A DNA stretch of 58,396 nt from Spartobacteria bacterium UBA6821 (GTDB taxonomy: Bacteria > Verrucomicrobiota > Verrucomicrobiia > Chthoniobacterales > UBA6821). Positions 9,292 to 17,482 of this stretch are shown piece after piece. The translations under genes and the position numbers were made by a program. Location of the stretch: the NCBI GenBank assembly GCA_002452515.1, contig DKEN01000105.1:1-58396 (forward strand), read 5' to 3'. Under the pieces are notes generated by a model. It did no database searches. It was not told where the DNA came from and saw nothing but the letters and a program-made list of their open reading frames with translations. Each line of letters opens with the position of its first letter. The stretch's first letter is position 1.

Positions 9292-9814
9292 TCGCCCCCG
9301 CCACACCCATCATTAGGACCGGATTAATCTTGGTGAAAAGCATCAGGGCAAGAGCCACAGCAGCCATGATGACCGTGGGAATGGAGTGAATCGAGGTCTT
9401 GGCGATGATCCAAGTGGCTGCCAGGATTAACCCGGTGGAGATTGGCAAAATGGCCTGTTGGATGGAGCGCCGCCATGGGGACTCCTCCCAAGAGTCCCAC
9501 CACTTTCCCGCGATGAAGACGAGAATTGAACTCGGAACGAACATGGCCACCGTAGCAATGAAGGCGCCCAAAATTGCGAACCAGAAGCCATAACTCAGGC
9601 AGGCCTTCAATCCTACCAGCGACACGACCATCATGGAGGGGCCGGGGGCGGCCATGCTGATGGAGAAGAGGTCGACAAACTGCTGATCGGTCATCCATGC
9701 GTACTCGCTGACGGCGGCTTGGTGCATCGAGGGAAGCACCACCTTTCCCCCGCCGAAGGCAGAGAGGGAGAGAGCAGAAAAGAGTCCTGCGAGTTGGAGA
9801 AAGGTTCTGATCAT
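9269..9814 (-). CDS. chrA: Chromate transporter family protein, second half-size subunit
   Basis: This 181-residue membrane protein is a single CHR domain. The signature is FGGGKVVLPSMHQAAV, followed by the PGPSMMVVSLVGLKACLSYG loop and about five to six hydrophobic segments. Short CHR proteins typically occur as adjacent pairs whose halves sit in opposite topology, and this one follows 9811-10407 with an ATGA overlap. The family exports chromate in some bacteria, but many members have other or unknown anion substrates. Its 3' end overlaps the convergent gene at 7180-9291 by 23 bp. Confidence 0.85.
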   Translation of the reverse strand: MIRTFLQLAGLFSALSLSAFGGGKVVLPSMHQAAVSEYAWMTDQQFVDLFSISMAAPGPSMMVVSLVGLKACLSYGFWFAILGAFIATVAMFVPSSILVFIAGKWWDSWEESPWRRSIQQAILPISTGLILAATWIIAKTSIHSIPTVIMAAVALALMLFTKINPVLMMGVAGAISWFFLR

Positions 9815-10407
9815 TGTTCAGCCCCGGTTGATTCCACCTTCTGTTTTCCAGTGCGTGGGCGATGCCACCAGATGGCGATTGGAGCGACGATCATGATGAC
9901 ATAGGGCACATGAAGATGAGCAACCCGAACCAAGGCAAAGGTCAGCAGGATCAGGAAGACATCGAAGATTCCTTTGATGGCTTTCTGACCTGCTTCAAAA
10001 ACCATACTTGCCATCAACCCGCACGCAGCTGCCGTCACTCCGGCCAGGAGTGCCTTGGTATCGGTTGTCGTTCCCGCATGGAAATAGAGAAATCCCAGGC
10101 AGCAGACCAGAATGAACGGCGGGGTGATCATCGATGTCAGGGCGACGATCGACCCGATCGGGCCACGCAGATGGTTGCCGATATAAACCGAGAGCCCGAC
10201 AACATTGGCTCCCGGCAGGAGTTGCACGAGGCCAAGTCCCGGCAGGAACTCCTCATCCGTAAGCCAGCGTTTTTGGGAGACGACTAAACGCCGGATGTAG
10301 GCGGTAAGTCCACCGCCGAAACTCGTCACCCCGATGAATGCGAAGAGAGCGGCAAGCTCCCAGAGCGCCGGGGGTTCCTTAGGATTTGGGGCTTCCTGAT
10401 TCCCCAT
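9811..10407 (-). CDS. chrA: Chromate transporter family protein, first half-size subunit
   Basis: This 198-residue single CHR-domain membrane protein shows FGGGLTAYIRRLVVSQKRWLTDEEF and LLPGANVVGLSVYIGNHLRG, the hallmark motifs of the N-terminal half of ChrA. The start is placed at the ATG at 10407. The frame stays open upstream, but that part is antisense-like and unlike the family. The start lies 29 bp inside the preceding PLD gene, and the stop overlaps the start of the second half by 4 bp. This suggests a translationally coupled three-gene unit. Confidence 0.87.
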   Translation of the reverse strand: MGNQEAPNPKEPPALWELAALFAFIGVTSFGGGLTAYIRRLVVSQKRWLTDEEFLPGLGLVQLLPGANVVGLSVYIGNHLRGPIGSIVALTSMITPPFILVCCLGFLYFHAGTTTDTKALLAGVTAAACGLMASMVFEAGQKAIKGIFDVFLILLTFALVRVAHLHVPYVIMIVAPIAIWWHRPRTGKQKVESTGAEQ

Positions 10408-11392
10408 GGTCTTCAGCAAGTTTTTTTGCGGCACTTTTTTCCACATCCGCCTTGATACCCTCATCCGTGAGATCCATCGGTTTGGAATTTTCCCAATCCT
10501 TCTCAAAGATCTCCACAAGCCGCTTGATGAGGTGGGGATCGTCGAAGCGAATGCCGAGTTCACGGCGTTCGTTGAAGCACTTCGGATAGATGTTGAAGGA
10601 ACTGAGCAGCGCACGCTTTTTATCGGCCAGGATCAGTTTGGCGTGGAGGTGGGTGCCGTGGAGTTTGTGAGCCCTGATACCGAGATCCTCCAGCAACCGG
10701 AGACCAGCGATTCCATCTAGGCGGTAAAAGTCACGGAGTGAATGAACCGGCAGCGCCATAGCATGCACCTTGACACCCTTTTTCATCTTTGCGTGGACAA
10801 GGGCCTCGATTACCGGCGTATCGACATATTTCTCATGCTGGATGTAGAGATTTTTCTCAGCGCTGCCGAGGAAATGGATGACTTCCTCGCGGGCCTTTCC
10901 GACGCTCCAAATCAGGTTGGAAACTAGGGGAGGAGTGAAGTCGGTTCGTGTCCAGTCAGCCTCAAAGCAGGCTGCCACTTCGGCAACCTCGACGGGATCA
11001 TTGGTCACGAGTCCATAGTCGCGGGTTTCTCCGAAATATTTAGGAGCCCAGTTCAGGGACATGATAAAGGCCTGTTTGCCATCCACTACCATCGATTTCT
11101 CATGGGTAATCGGGTATTTGGGATTGGTTTCTTCGACGGGGACTTTGGCATCTTTGAAGACTTTGAATGCCTCATCATTGTCATGCTCACCCGTGAAGCG
11201 TGAGGGATTGAGCATGACGCGCACCTTGATTCCTCGCTTATGGGCGTGCACCACAGCCTGAATCAGGATCGGGTCGGTGAATTGGAACATCTTTATGTCC
11301 AATGACTTCTTCGCCCCATCAAGCGTCTTGAGGATGGGGTCGATGCCGTCGTCAGGTTGAACGATAAGATGGTGAACAACGTCTTCAAACAT
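10379..11392 (-). CDS. Phospholipase D-like family protein (two HKD motifs)
   Basis: This 337-residue protein carries two catalytic HxK(x4)D motifs, ITHEKSMVVDG and THLHAKLILAD, each followed by a conserved Ser/Asn stretch (MSLNW, LSSFN). That is the pattern of the PLD superfamily (cardiolipin synthase, nucleases, phosphodiesterases). There is no transmembrane segment or signal peptide, so a cardiolipin synthase of the classical kind is unlikely. Substrate unknown. The ATG at 11392 was chosen, and a TTG at 11428 is an alternative. It heads an operon-like set with the chromate transporter pair. Confidence 0.85.
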   Translation of the reverse strand: MFEDVVHHLIVQPDDGIDPILKTLDGAKKSLDIKMFQFTDPILIQAVVHAHKRGIKVRVMLNPSRFTGEHDNDEAFKVFKDAKVPVEETNPKYPITHEKSMVVDGKQAFIMSLNWAPKYFGETRDYGLVTNDPVEVAEVAACFEADWTRTDFTPPLVSNLIWSVGKAREEVIHFLGSAEKNLYIQHEKYVDTPVIEALVHAKMKKGVKVHAMALPVHSLRDFYRLDGIAGLRLLEDLGIRAHKLHGTHLHAKLILADKKRALLSSFNIYPKCFNERRELGIRFDDPHLIKRLVEIFEKDWENSKPMDLTDEGIKADVEKSAAKKLAEDHGESGSPKS

Positions 11393-11435
11393 GCTGCTGA
11401 TGCTGCACAGCTTTTTACCGAGTTTCAAAGACTAA

Positions 11436-11488
11436 TGGTGAAAATTTACCGAGAGATGGGTTCTAGAAAAACCATGCTGATTTCACCA
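11436..11488. promoter_or_regulatory. Inverted repeat TGGTGAAA / TTTCACCA in a divergent intergenic region
   Basis: TGGTGAAA (11436-11443) and TTTCACCA (11481-11488) are perfect 8-bp inverted arms 37 bp apart, between the PLD gene (minus) and hemE (plus). They could be an operator or a weak structure. There is no independent support. Confidence 0.25.
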
Positions 11489-11553
11489 CGGGGTTCTGAT
11501 TAACTTCTCCCTTATGAGTCATCTTTTCAAGACCCTCCGGAGAGTGGTAACCC

Positions 11554-12591
11554 GTGGAGTTGCCAGTGACCAATAGAGAGCGTTTTCTTGCCGCCTGTCG
11601 ATGCGAGCCTGTCAACCACCCGCCCGTTTGGCTGATGCGTCAGGCTGGCCGATCCCTCCCGGAGTATCGACAACTGAAGAAAAAATACTCTTTTTTGGAA
11701 CTCGTGCGTACCCCCGAGCTTGCCGCCGAAGTAACGCTTCAACCGATCCGACGCTTTGATTTCGATGCTGCCGTGCTCTTCAGCGATATTTTGGTCGTGC
11801 CCGAGGCGATGGGCCAGCCGTATCACTTTCGCGAAAACGGAGGAGGTATCGAGATGGAATTTGCCGTGAATTCTGCTGAGGAAATCCGACGGCTCAATCC
11901 TGAGGGAGCTGTTGAACGGCTTCGTTATGTTGCCGATGCCCTTGATCTCATCAAGCCCGCCCTCAACAGCAATACCGCCATGCTTGGATTTGCCGGTTCA
12001 CCCTGGACGCTGGCACGCTACATGGTCGAAGGATCAAGTTCCGGAACGACAGAGCGGGCCAAGGAATTGTTCTATAAGGAGCCGCTTCTTTTTGACGAAT
12101 TATTGGAAAAGATCACCACGGTCGTCACGGAATTCCTGATCCTGCAAGTGGAACATGGTGCTGAGGCTGTCCAGATTTTTGACAGTACAGGTGATGTGTT
12201 GGCAGACAATGTCTTTGAGGCGGCTTCGGGGCGCTGGATTCGTCAGATCATCGATGGACTGAAAAGTAGGGTTCCTGTCATTCTTTTTTCCAAGGGGATT
12301 TCCAACAGACTCGATGCACTTGTCTCAACTGGCGCTGATGTGCTGAGCGTGGATTGGACACATTCTCTGGCTGCAATCCGTGCCCAGCTTCCACCGTCTG
12401 TCGGCGTGCAGGGCAATCTTGACCCCTTCCTGCTCACCACCACTCCGGAGCTGGTGGCAGCCGAGACGACTCGCATCCTGCGAGAGATGAAAGGGGCCAA
12501 GGGCCATGTCTTTAATCTCGGCCACGGTGTACCACCTAATGCGAAATTGGAATGTATCCAGGCCCTCGTCGAAACGGTGCGTTCCCTGTAA
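11554..12591 (+). CDS. hemE: Uroporphyrinogen decarboxylase
   Basis: HemE removes four carboxyl groups from uroporphyrinogen III to give coproporphyrinogen III. The 345-residue product has the signature PPVWLMRQAGRSLPEYR (about 23-39), the catalytic Asp region FSDILVVPEAMG, and GFAGSPWTLARYMVEG. Translation seems to start at GTG (11554), with GGAG about 10 bases upstream; no in-frame ATG precedes the signature. It is the first gene of a four-gene heme operon whose members are spaced by at most 26 bp. Confidence 0.96.
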   Translation: MELPVTNRERFLAACRCEPVNHPPVWLMRQAGRSLPEYRQLKKKYSFLELVRTPELAAEVTLQPIRRFDFDAAVLFSDILVVPEAMGQPYHFRENGGGIEMEFAVNSAEEIRRLNPEGAVERLRYVADALDLIKPALNSNTAMLGFAGSPWTLARYMVEGSSSGTTERAKELFYKEPLLFDELLEKITTVVTEFLILQVEHGAEAVQIFDSTGDVLADNVFEAASGRWIRQIIDGLKSRVPVILFSKGISNRLDALVSTGADVLSVDWTHSLAAIRAQLPPSVGVQGNLDPFLLTTTPELVAAETTRILREMKGAKGHVFNLGHGVPPNAKLECIQALVETVRSL

Positions 12592-12610
12592 TCTCCTCTT
12601 GCCCTGTTCC

Positions 12611-13987
12611 ATGAATTCCCTGCCCGTCGATCTCCAACTCGTTAAAAAGTACAACATCGCCGGGCCTCGCTACACAAGCTACCCCCCGGCGACGAAGTTC
12701 AGTGAGCATGTCGATTGGGAAGAACTGGATGCCCGCATTGAGGCGAACAACCGCACCGAGCGCGATCTCTCGCTCTACTTTCATATCCCGTTTTGTGAGT
12801 CCCTATGCTGGTTCTGTGGATGCACCACGGTGATCACGACCAATCATGACAAGGGAGGCGACTACATCGATCATCTGGAGCGAGAAGTCGCGACGATGGC
12901 CAAACGACTTAATCCCAATCGCAAGGTCGTTCAGCTTCACTTCGGGGGAGGATCTCCTACTTTCCTGAGTCCCGATGAAATCCGGCGTCTCGGGAAAATC
13001 ATTCACAAGCATTTTAAATTTTCACCCAATATCGAGGCCAGTGTGGAGGTTGATCCACGACGGCTCACCCGGGATCATCTCGTGGCTCTCAGGGAACTCG
13101 GCTGCAATCGTGCCTCCATGGGTGTGCAGGATTTTGATCCCGTCGTGCAGGAGGCTATTCATCGTATTCAACCAAAGGCGATGACCCAGCAGGCGATGGA
13201 TTGGATGCGTGAACTTGGCTTCGGCTCGATCAATTTCGATCTCATTTACGGACTGCCTCACCAGACGCTTGATTCGTACCGCACAACGCTGGAGGCCGTT
13301 CTGCAAATGAAGCCGGACCGCCTCTCGGTTTTCAGCTACGCTCACGTGCCCTGGATCAAGCCTGCGCAGAAAATCCTGGAGCAAAAAGTGCTTCCTTCCC
13401 CGGAAGCGAAGTTGCAGTTGCTCAAGCTGGTGATCGAGCTGCTGACAGCGGAAAACCTCTATGCCTATATAGGAATGGATCACTTTGCCCGACCGGATGA
13501 TGAACTCGCCGTCGCGCAGAGGAACAAGCGCTTGCAGAGGAATTTCCAAGGATACAGCACTCATGCTGGCTCGGACATTTACGCGTTCGGCATGTCGAGT
13601 ATCTCGCAGATAGCCGATGCTTACTGGCAGAATGAAAAAGAGCTCTCCAAGTATCAGGAATCGGTCAACGCAGGCCGGCAGCCGAGAACCCGTGCCTATC
13701 TGATGAGCCCGGAGGATAGGATTCGACGGGAAACGATCATGAGGGTGATGTGCGACCTCTCGCTTGATTTTTCATCGATCTCGGAACAACTCGGAATCGA
13801 CTTTGAGCAGCATTTTGCCGAGGAGCTTGCCTCGCTCGAGCCGTTTTTCCTGGATGGACTCTTGGAACGCACGAGTGGAGGATTTTTGGTAAGCGATGCC
13901 GGAAGACTTTTTATCCGGAACATCGCGATGTGTTTTGACAACACGCTGGTGCCGAGCGCTGAACAGCGACACTCCAAAACGATTTAG
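12611..13987 (+). CDS. hemN: Oxygen-independent coproporphyrinogen III oxidase
   Basis: This radical-SAM enzyme oxidatively decarboxylates coproporphyrinogen III without oxygen. The 458-residue product has the diagnostic CxxxCxxCxC pattern (C62, C66, C69, C71 in FCESLCWFCGC), as in true HemN, unlike the CxxxCxxC of HemW. The GGGSPTFL SAM-binding motif and NFDLIYGLPHQT are also present. The start is the ATG at 12611, 19 bp after hemE; the open frame extends back into hemE but that part is not homologous. Having HemN rather than HemF suggests the pathway can run under low oxygen. Confidence 0.95.
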   Translation: MNSLPVDLQLVKKYNIAGPRYTSYPPATKFSEHVDWEELDARIEANNRTERDLSLYFHIPFCESLCWFCGCTTVITTNHDKGGDYIDHLEREVATMAKRLNPNRKVVQLHFGGGSPTFLSPDEIRRLGKIIHKHFKFSPNIEASVEVDPRRLTRDHLVALRELGCNRASMGVQDFDPVVQEAIHRIQPKAMTQQAMDWMRELGFGSINFDLIYGLPHQTLDSYRTTLEAVLQMKPDRLSVFSYAHVPWIKPAQKILEQKVLPSPEAKLQLLKLVIELLTAENLYAYIGMDHFARPDDELAVAQRNKRLQRNFQGYSTHAGSDIYAFGMSSISQIADAYWQNEKELSKYQESVNAGRQPRTRAYLMSPEDRIRRETIMRVMCDLSLDFSSISEQLGIDFEQHFAEELASLEPFFLDGLLERTSGGFLVSDAGRLFIRNIAMCFDNTLVPSAEQRHSKTI

Positions 13988-14013
13988 AGAAACCGCTTTG
14001 TGATGTCTTAACC

Positions 14014-15399
14014 ATGAATCCAGTTGCGATTATTGGAGGTGGTATCTCGGGGCTGACTGCTGGGTTCTATCTGAAGCGTGCAGGAGTTCCGGTTGTTCTC
14101 CTCGAATCAAGTTCCCGTGTCGGGGGGGCGATCCAATCAATTCGACAGGACGGGTATTTGGCTGAATCAGGACCTAACACGATTTTAGAAACCTCCCCGA
14201 AAATCACGCAATTGATCCGGGATGCAGGCATTGAATCGCGACGGATCGAATCTGATCCAAAAGCTGGAGCACGTTATCTTGTGCGCTATGGCCGGGCGAT
14301 ACCAATGCCTGAGTCCCCCCTTGGATTTCTCTTTACCGAGCTCTTCACGGTGAAGGCAAAACTGGCCGTCTTGGGAGAACCCTTTGTACCTGCACGATGC
14401 GATGGCGGTGAGGAGAGTATCGCTGATTTTGTGGTGCGTCGTTTGGGGCGTGAATTTCTTGATCATGCCGTCGATGCGATGGTGGGTGGAGTCTATGCGG
14501 GGGATCCAGCCCGTCTTTCCGTCTCCCAGGCATTTCCAAAGCTCGCCGACCTGGAAAATAAGTATGGTTCGCTCATTAAGGGGAGCATTCTAGGAGCACG
14601 GGATCGCAAAAAACGTGGTGAGATTGCAAAAGATCGAGCGCCAAAATTCTCCTTTGACGAGGGGTTGCAGGTTCTGCCAGATGCTCTGTCAGAGTCTCTC
14701 GGAGAAAGTGTGCATCTTGGGACGTTGGTGACACGTGTCGCCAAAACAAGCGATGGATGGAGACTGACCCTGCGGTTCGGAGAGGCAGAATCCGTTTTGG
14801 AGGCATCTTCGGTTATCTATGCGGGGACAGCCCATAAGCTTGCCGAACTCAAGTTGGAATCGCTAGACGAACCGGTGGATCTCTCTCCCTTTGCTGAAGT
14901 CCGTTATCCCCCGGTGGCAAGTGTCGTGCTCGGCTACCGCCGCAAGGATGTTGCCCATCATTGCCAGGGATTCGGGGCTCTTATTCCAAAGGTCGAGGGA
15001 TTTTCAATTCTAGGAACAATTTTTTCCTCATCCCTGTTTCCCAACCGTGCTCCCGAAGGACACGTAACCCTCACAAGTTATATCGGAGGGGAGCGCTCAC
15101 CCGAACTGGCCCTCCTGCCTCCTGAAGAAATTTACGAACTCGTTGCCCACGATTTACGGCTGCTCTTCGGAGTGAAGGGAACGCCAACCTTTCGACACTG
15201 CAAGATCTATCCCAAGGCAATTCCGCAATACACGATCGGTTATGGTCGCTACCGAGAGTTGATGGATGAGATCGAGAGACGAGCTCCCTCCTTTTATTTT
15301 ACTGGGCAATATCGCGATGGCATTTCCCTAAGTGATTCAATCCTCTCTGGCTGCAAGATCGCCGAACGGGTTGAGAAGGCATTATGTTTTATCCAATGA
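14014..15399 (+). CDS. hemG: Protoporphyrinogen oxidase, FAD-dependent (HemY-type)
   Basis: This flavoenzyme oxidises protoporphyrinogen IX (or coproporphyrinogen, in the coproporphyrin-dependent branch). The 461-residue product begins with the dinucleotide fold VAIIGGGISGLTAGFYLKRAG, continues with the VGGAIQS segment, and ends with the FAD-contact region FTGQYRDGISLSDSILSG. This is the oxygen-dependent family called HemY in Bacillus and often labelled hemG. Because ferrochelatase follows and no HemQ gene is in view, the classical protoporphyrin route is the simpler reading. Its stop overlaps hemH by 4 bp. Confidence 0.93.
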   Translation: MNPVAIIGGGISGLTAGFYLKRAGVPVVLLESSSRVGGAIQSIRQDGYLAESGPNTILETSPKITQLIRDAGIESRRIESDPKAGARYLVRYGRAIPMPESPLGFLFTELFTVKAKLAVLGEPFVPARCDGGEESIADFVVRRLGREFLDHAVDAMVGGVYAGDPARLSVSQAFPKLADLENKYGSLIKGSILGARDRKKRGEIAKDRAPKFSFDEGLQVLPDALSESLGESVHLGTLVTRVAKTSDGWRLTLRFGEAESVLEASSVIYAGTAHKLAELKLESLDEPVDLSPFAEVRYPPVASVVLGYRRKDVAHHCQGFGALIPKVEGFSILGTIFSSSLFPNRAPEGHVTLTSYIGGERSPELALLPPEEIYELVAHDLRLLFGVKGTPTFRHCKIYPKAIPQYTIGYGRYRELMDEIERRAPSFYFTGQYRDGISLSDSILSGCKIAERVEKALCFIQ

Positions 15400-16418
15400 G
15401 TAAAAAAGCTGTTCTCCTGATCAATCTTGGTTCTCCGGATTCGACGTCCGTGTCCGATGTTCGGAAATACCTGCGTGAGTTTCTCATGGATGGTCGCGTG
15501 CTCGACACGCCCTGGCTGATCCGCTGGTGTGTGGTGAATTTGGCCATTCTTCCAACCCGTCCGGCTCAGTCTGCGGAGGCCTATGAAAAAGTCTGGACGG
15601 CGGAGGGATCACCACTCGTCGTGAGCAGTCTTCGAATCCAAGAAGAGTTGCAGCGTCGATTGGGTGAAAAAACCGTTGTTGAGTTGGCAATGCGTTACCA
15701 GAGCCCGAGCATCGAGTCAGCCGTTACCAGACTGAAAGATCAGGAGGTCACCGAACTCTTTGTTTTCCCGCTTTTTCCCCACTATGCGATGTCGAGCTTC
15801 GAGACAGCAGTGGTGCGAGTTCAGGAACTTGCGGCCCGAATTGCTCCCGGGATGGAGTTGAAAATTGCCGCGCCCTATTACAACGATCCTGACTATATCG
15901 ACGCCCTTGCCGCCAGTGCCAAACCGTATCTGGAGGCACCTTATGACCATCTGATGTTTAGCTTTCATGGTCTTCCCGAGAGGCATCTGAGGAAATCCGA
16001 TCCCACGGGAGTTCATTGCCTTAAGACGCAAGACTGTTGCGATATTCCCTGTGTTGCCCATGAGACCTGTTACCGCGCCCAGTGCTATGCCACGGTACGT
16101 GCTTTTGTGGAGGTGCTCGGTATTCCTGCTGGCAACTATTCCGTTGCCTTTCAGTCCCGTCTCGGACGAGATCCCTGGCTGAAGCCTTATACCGACTTTG
16201 AGTTGACGCGTCTTGCTGGGGAGGGGATCAAAAAGATGCTCGTGATTTGTCCCGCCTTTGTCAGCGACTGCCTGGAGACTCTCGAGGAGATCGCGATGCG
16301 CGGACAGGAGACCTTCCTAGAAGCCGGCGGTGAGGAATTGACGCTGATCCCCTGTATGAACGAGCACCCTCGCTGGCTGGATGCCCTTGAGAAAATTGTT
16401 CGAGCAGGCTTGGCATAG
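15396..16418 (+). CDS. hemH: Ferrochelatase with internal Cys-rich segment
   Basis: This enzyme inserts ferrous iron into protoporphyrin IX as the last heme step. The 340-residue product has the catalytic histidine in FSFHGLPERH (H191) and SFQSRLGRDPWLKPYTD. Between them, cysteines 208, 214, 215, 219, 225 and 230 form a dense cluster (codons 16017-16085). Similar internal Cys segments are known from ferrochelatases that bind a [2Fe-2S] cluster within the chain, such as that of Myxococcus; cluster binding here is inferred. The ATG at 15396 forms an ATGA overlap with hemG. An in-frame ATG at 15384 is less likely. Confidence 0.95.
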   Translation: MSKKAVLLINLGSPDSTSVSDVRKYLREFLMDGRVLDTPWLIRWCVVNLAILPTRPAQSAEAYEKVWTAEGSPLVVSSLRIQEELQRRLGEKTVVELAMRYQSPSIESAVTRLKDQEVTELFVFPLFPHYAMSSFETAVVRVQELAARIAPGMELKIAAPYYNDPDYIDALAASAKPYLEAPYDHLMFSFHGLPERHLRKSDPTGVHCLKTQDCCDIPCVAHETCYRAQCYATVRAFVEVLGIPAGNYSVAFQSRLGRDPWLKPYTDFELTRLAGEGIKKMLVICPAFVSDCLETLEEIAMRGQETFLEAGGEELTLIPCMNEHPRWLDALEKIVRAGLA

Positions 16419-16445
16419 GGAGTTCAACTCTGTTACTCGTTCCCT

Positions 16446-17027
16446 ATGGCAACCCCCCACAAACTCCTCATTCTTTCCCTGATCCTTGCCTCCGTGCCAC
16501 CAATGGTGGCTCAGGATGTCCTGCCGCCGACGTCCATGGCAAAGCAGGACGCCGCGGCTTATCTCAAGCCACTTAATCAACGGGGAGTTGTCCGCCTGAA
16601 GACGATAGCTGGTGATTTTTCGACCAATCAGGTTGCTGCCATTGGAAAATATGCCGGCCACAGAATCACGGTGATCGGACGGGTTGCTCATCTCAGCCTG
16701 GGAGAGAGTGAAAACAAGGTGCTTATCGTGACTCTTCAGGACGCATCGGCATCGCTGCCAGCAGTAAAAGCGGAGTTTCTACCTGGTTCCATTCCTGAGA
16801 ATTCCGAAATCCAAGTTTCTGAGGATGGCTCAACGGCCACGATGATCCATCGCAACGCCATGGGTAAAATTCTTAGGCAGGACACCTATCTGAGTGTCGA
16901 TCAGATCGTCGGCATCAAGGGAAATTACAAGGAACTAAAGGTTGGGGATATCATTCTGACAGACTGCAAGATCATTCCCAAGGAGGGCCTGCGCGAACTT
17001 CGTGATGGTAAGAAAAGCCAGGGTTAG
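16446..17027 (+). CDS. Exported small protein with OB-fold-like (tRNA_anti-like) domain
   Basis: This 193-residue protein has a signal peptide (KLLILSLILASVPPMVAQ). The region AIGKYAGHRITVIGRVAHLSLG followed by beta-rich segments resembles the OB-fold family called tRNA_anti-like, found in small exported or membrane proteins of unknown role. It follows hemH after 27 bp and may be read from the heme operon. No catalytic motif is visible. The fold assignment is by eye and moderate at best. Confidence 0.6.
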   Translation: MATPHKLLILSLILASVPPMVAQDVLPPTSMAKQDAAAYLKPLNQRGVVRLKTIAGDFSTNQVAAIGKYAGHRITVIGRVAHLSLGESENKVLIVTLQDASASLPAVKAEFLPGSIPENSEIQVSEDGSTATMIHRNAMGKILRQDTYLSVDQIVGIKGNYKELKVGDIILTDCKIIPKEGLRELRDGKKSQG

Positions 17028-17035
17028 AAAGAGTC

Positions 17036-17076
17036 CGTGTCATTTGACACGAGATGTCATTCTTGACTAATAGTCA
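17036..17076. promoter_or_regulatory. Palindromes upstream of the small membrane protein gene
   Basis: CGTGTC-ATTT-GACACG (17036-17051) is a perfect 6-bp stem. It is followed by the 13-bp palindrome TGACTAATAGTCA (17064-17076). The first may end the upstream transcript, although no T-run follows. The second looks like an operator. Function is not established. Confidence 0.3.
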
Positions 17077-17118
17077 TTCAAGAGCGACACCTAGGAATCC
17101 TTTCATTATTGTACATCC

Positions 17119-17421
17119 ATGACGAGACCAACGGATCATCCTTCGGGACAAGAAGATGGTTCCCAGGAAAAGCGTTTCAAGCTGCGCGAAGGGGGCGTGA
17201 AGAAACCTCTTTTCAGGGAGGTTTCAGTGGAGGAAATCGTGCAACCTGCAGGACGCGCCTCGAAGCGCTTCGGCAATCCGATGGACAGAAAGAATCTCTT
17301 CTACGTCCTAGCCGCCGTGATCGTGGCACTGGTCATCCTAGTTTTGCTGGAAATGAAACAGATTCGGGATGCTGCGGCTGAGAAAGACCAGCAGACCAAC
17401 ACGACAGTACAGAGTAATTGA
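17119..17421 (+). CDS. Small single-pass membrane protein, unknown
   Basis: This is a 100-residue product. The first 55 residues are charged and hydrophilic, then NLFYVLAAVIVALVILVLLEM forms one clear transmembrane helix, followed by a short polar tail. The helix and charge pattern support this frame over the overlapping one at 17109. No family was recognised. It lies between the exported OB-fold-like protein and the DEAD-box helicase on the same strand. Confidence 0.6.
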   Translation: MTRPTDHPSGQEDGSQEKRFKLREGGVKKPLFREVSVEEIVQPAGRASKRFGNPMDRKNLFYVLAAVIVALVILVLLEMKQIRDAAAEKDQQTNTTVQSN

Positions 17422-17423
17422 TG

Positions 17424-17442
17424 CGGAATTATTCTAATTCCG
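17424..17442. promoter_or_regulatory. Palindrome CGGAATTA-TTC-TAATTCCG before the helicase gene
   Basis: A perfect 8-bp inverted repeat with a 3-base loop lies in the 61-bp gap between the small membrane protein and the helicase. No T-run follows, so an operator or mRNA hairpin is more likely than a terminator. Confidence 0.3.
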
Positions 17443-17482
17443 TGCAATTCTATCGGTTCGGTCCCATAGTTACGGGCTAATT

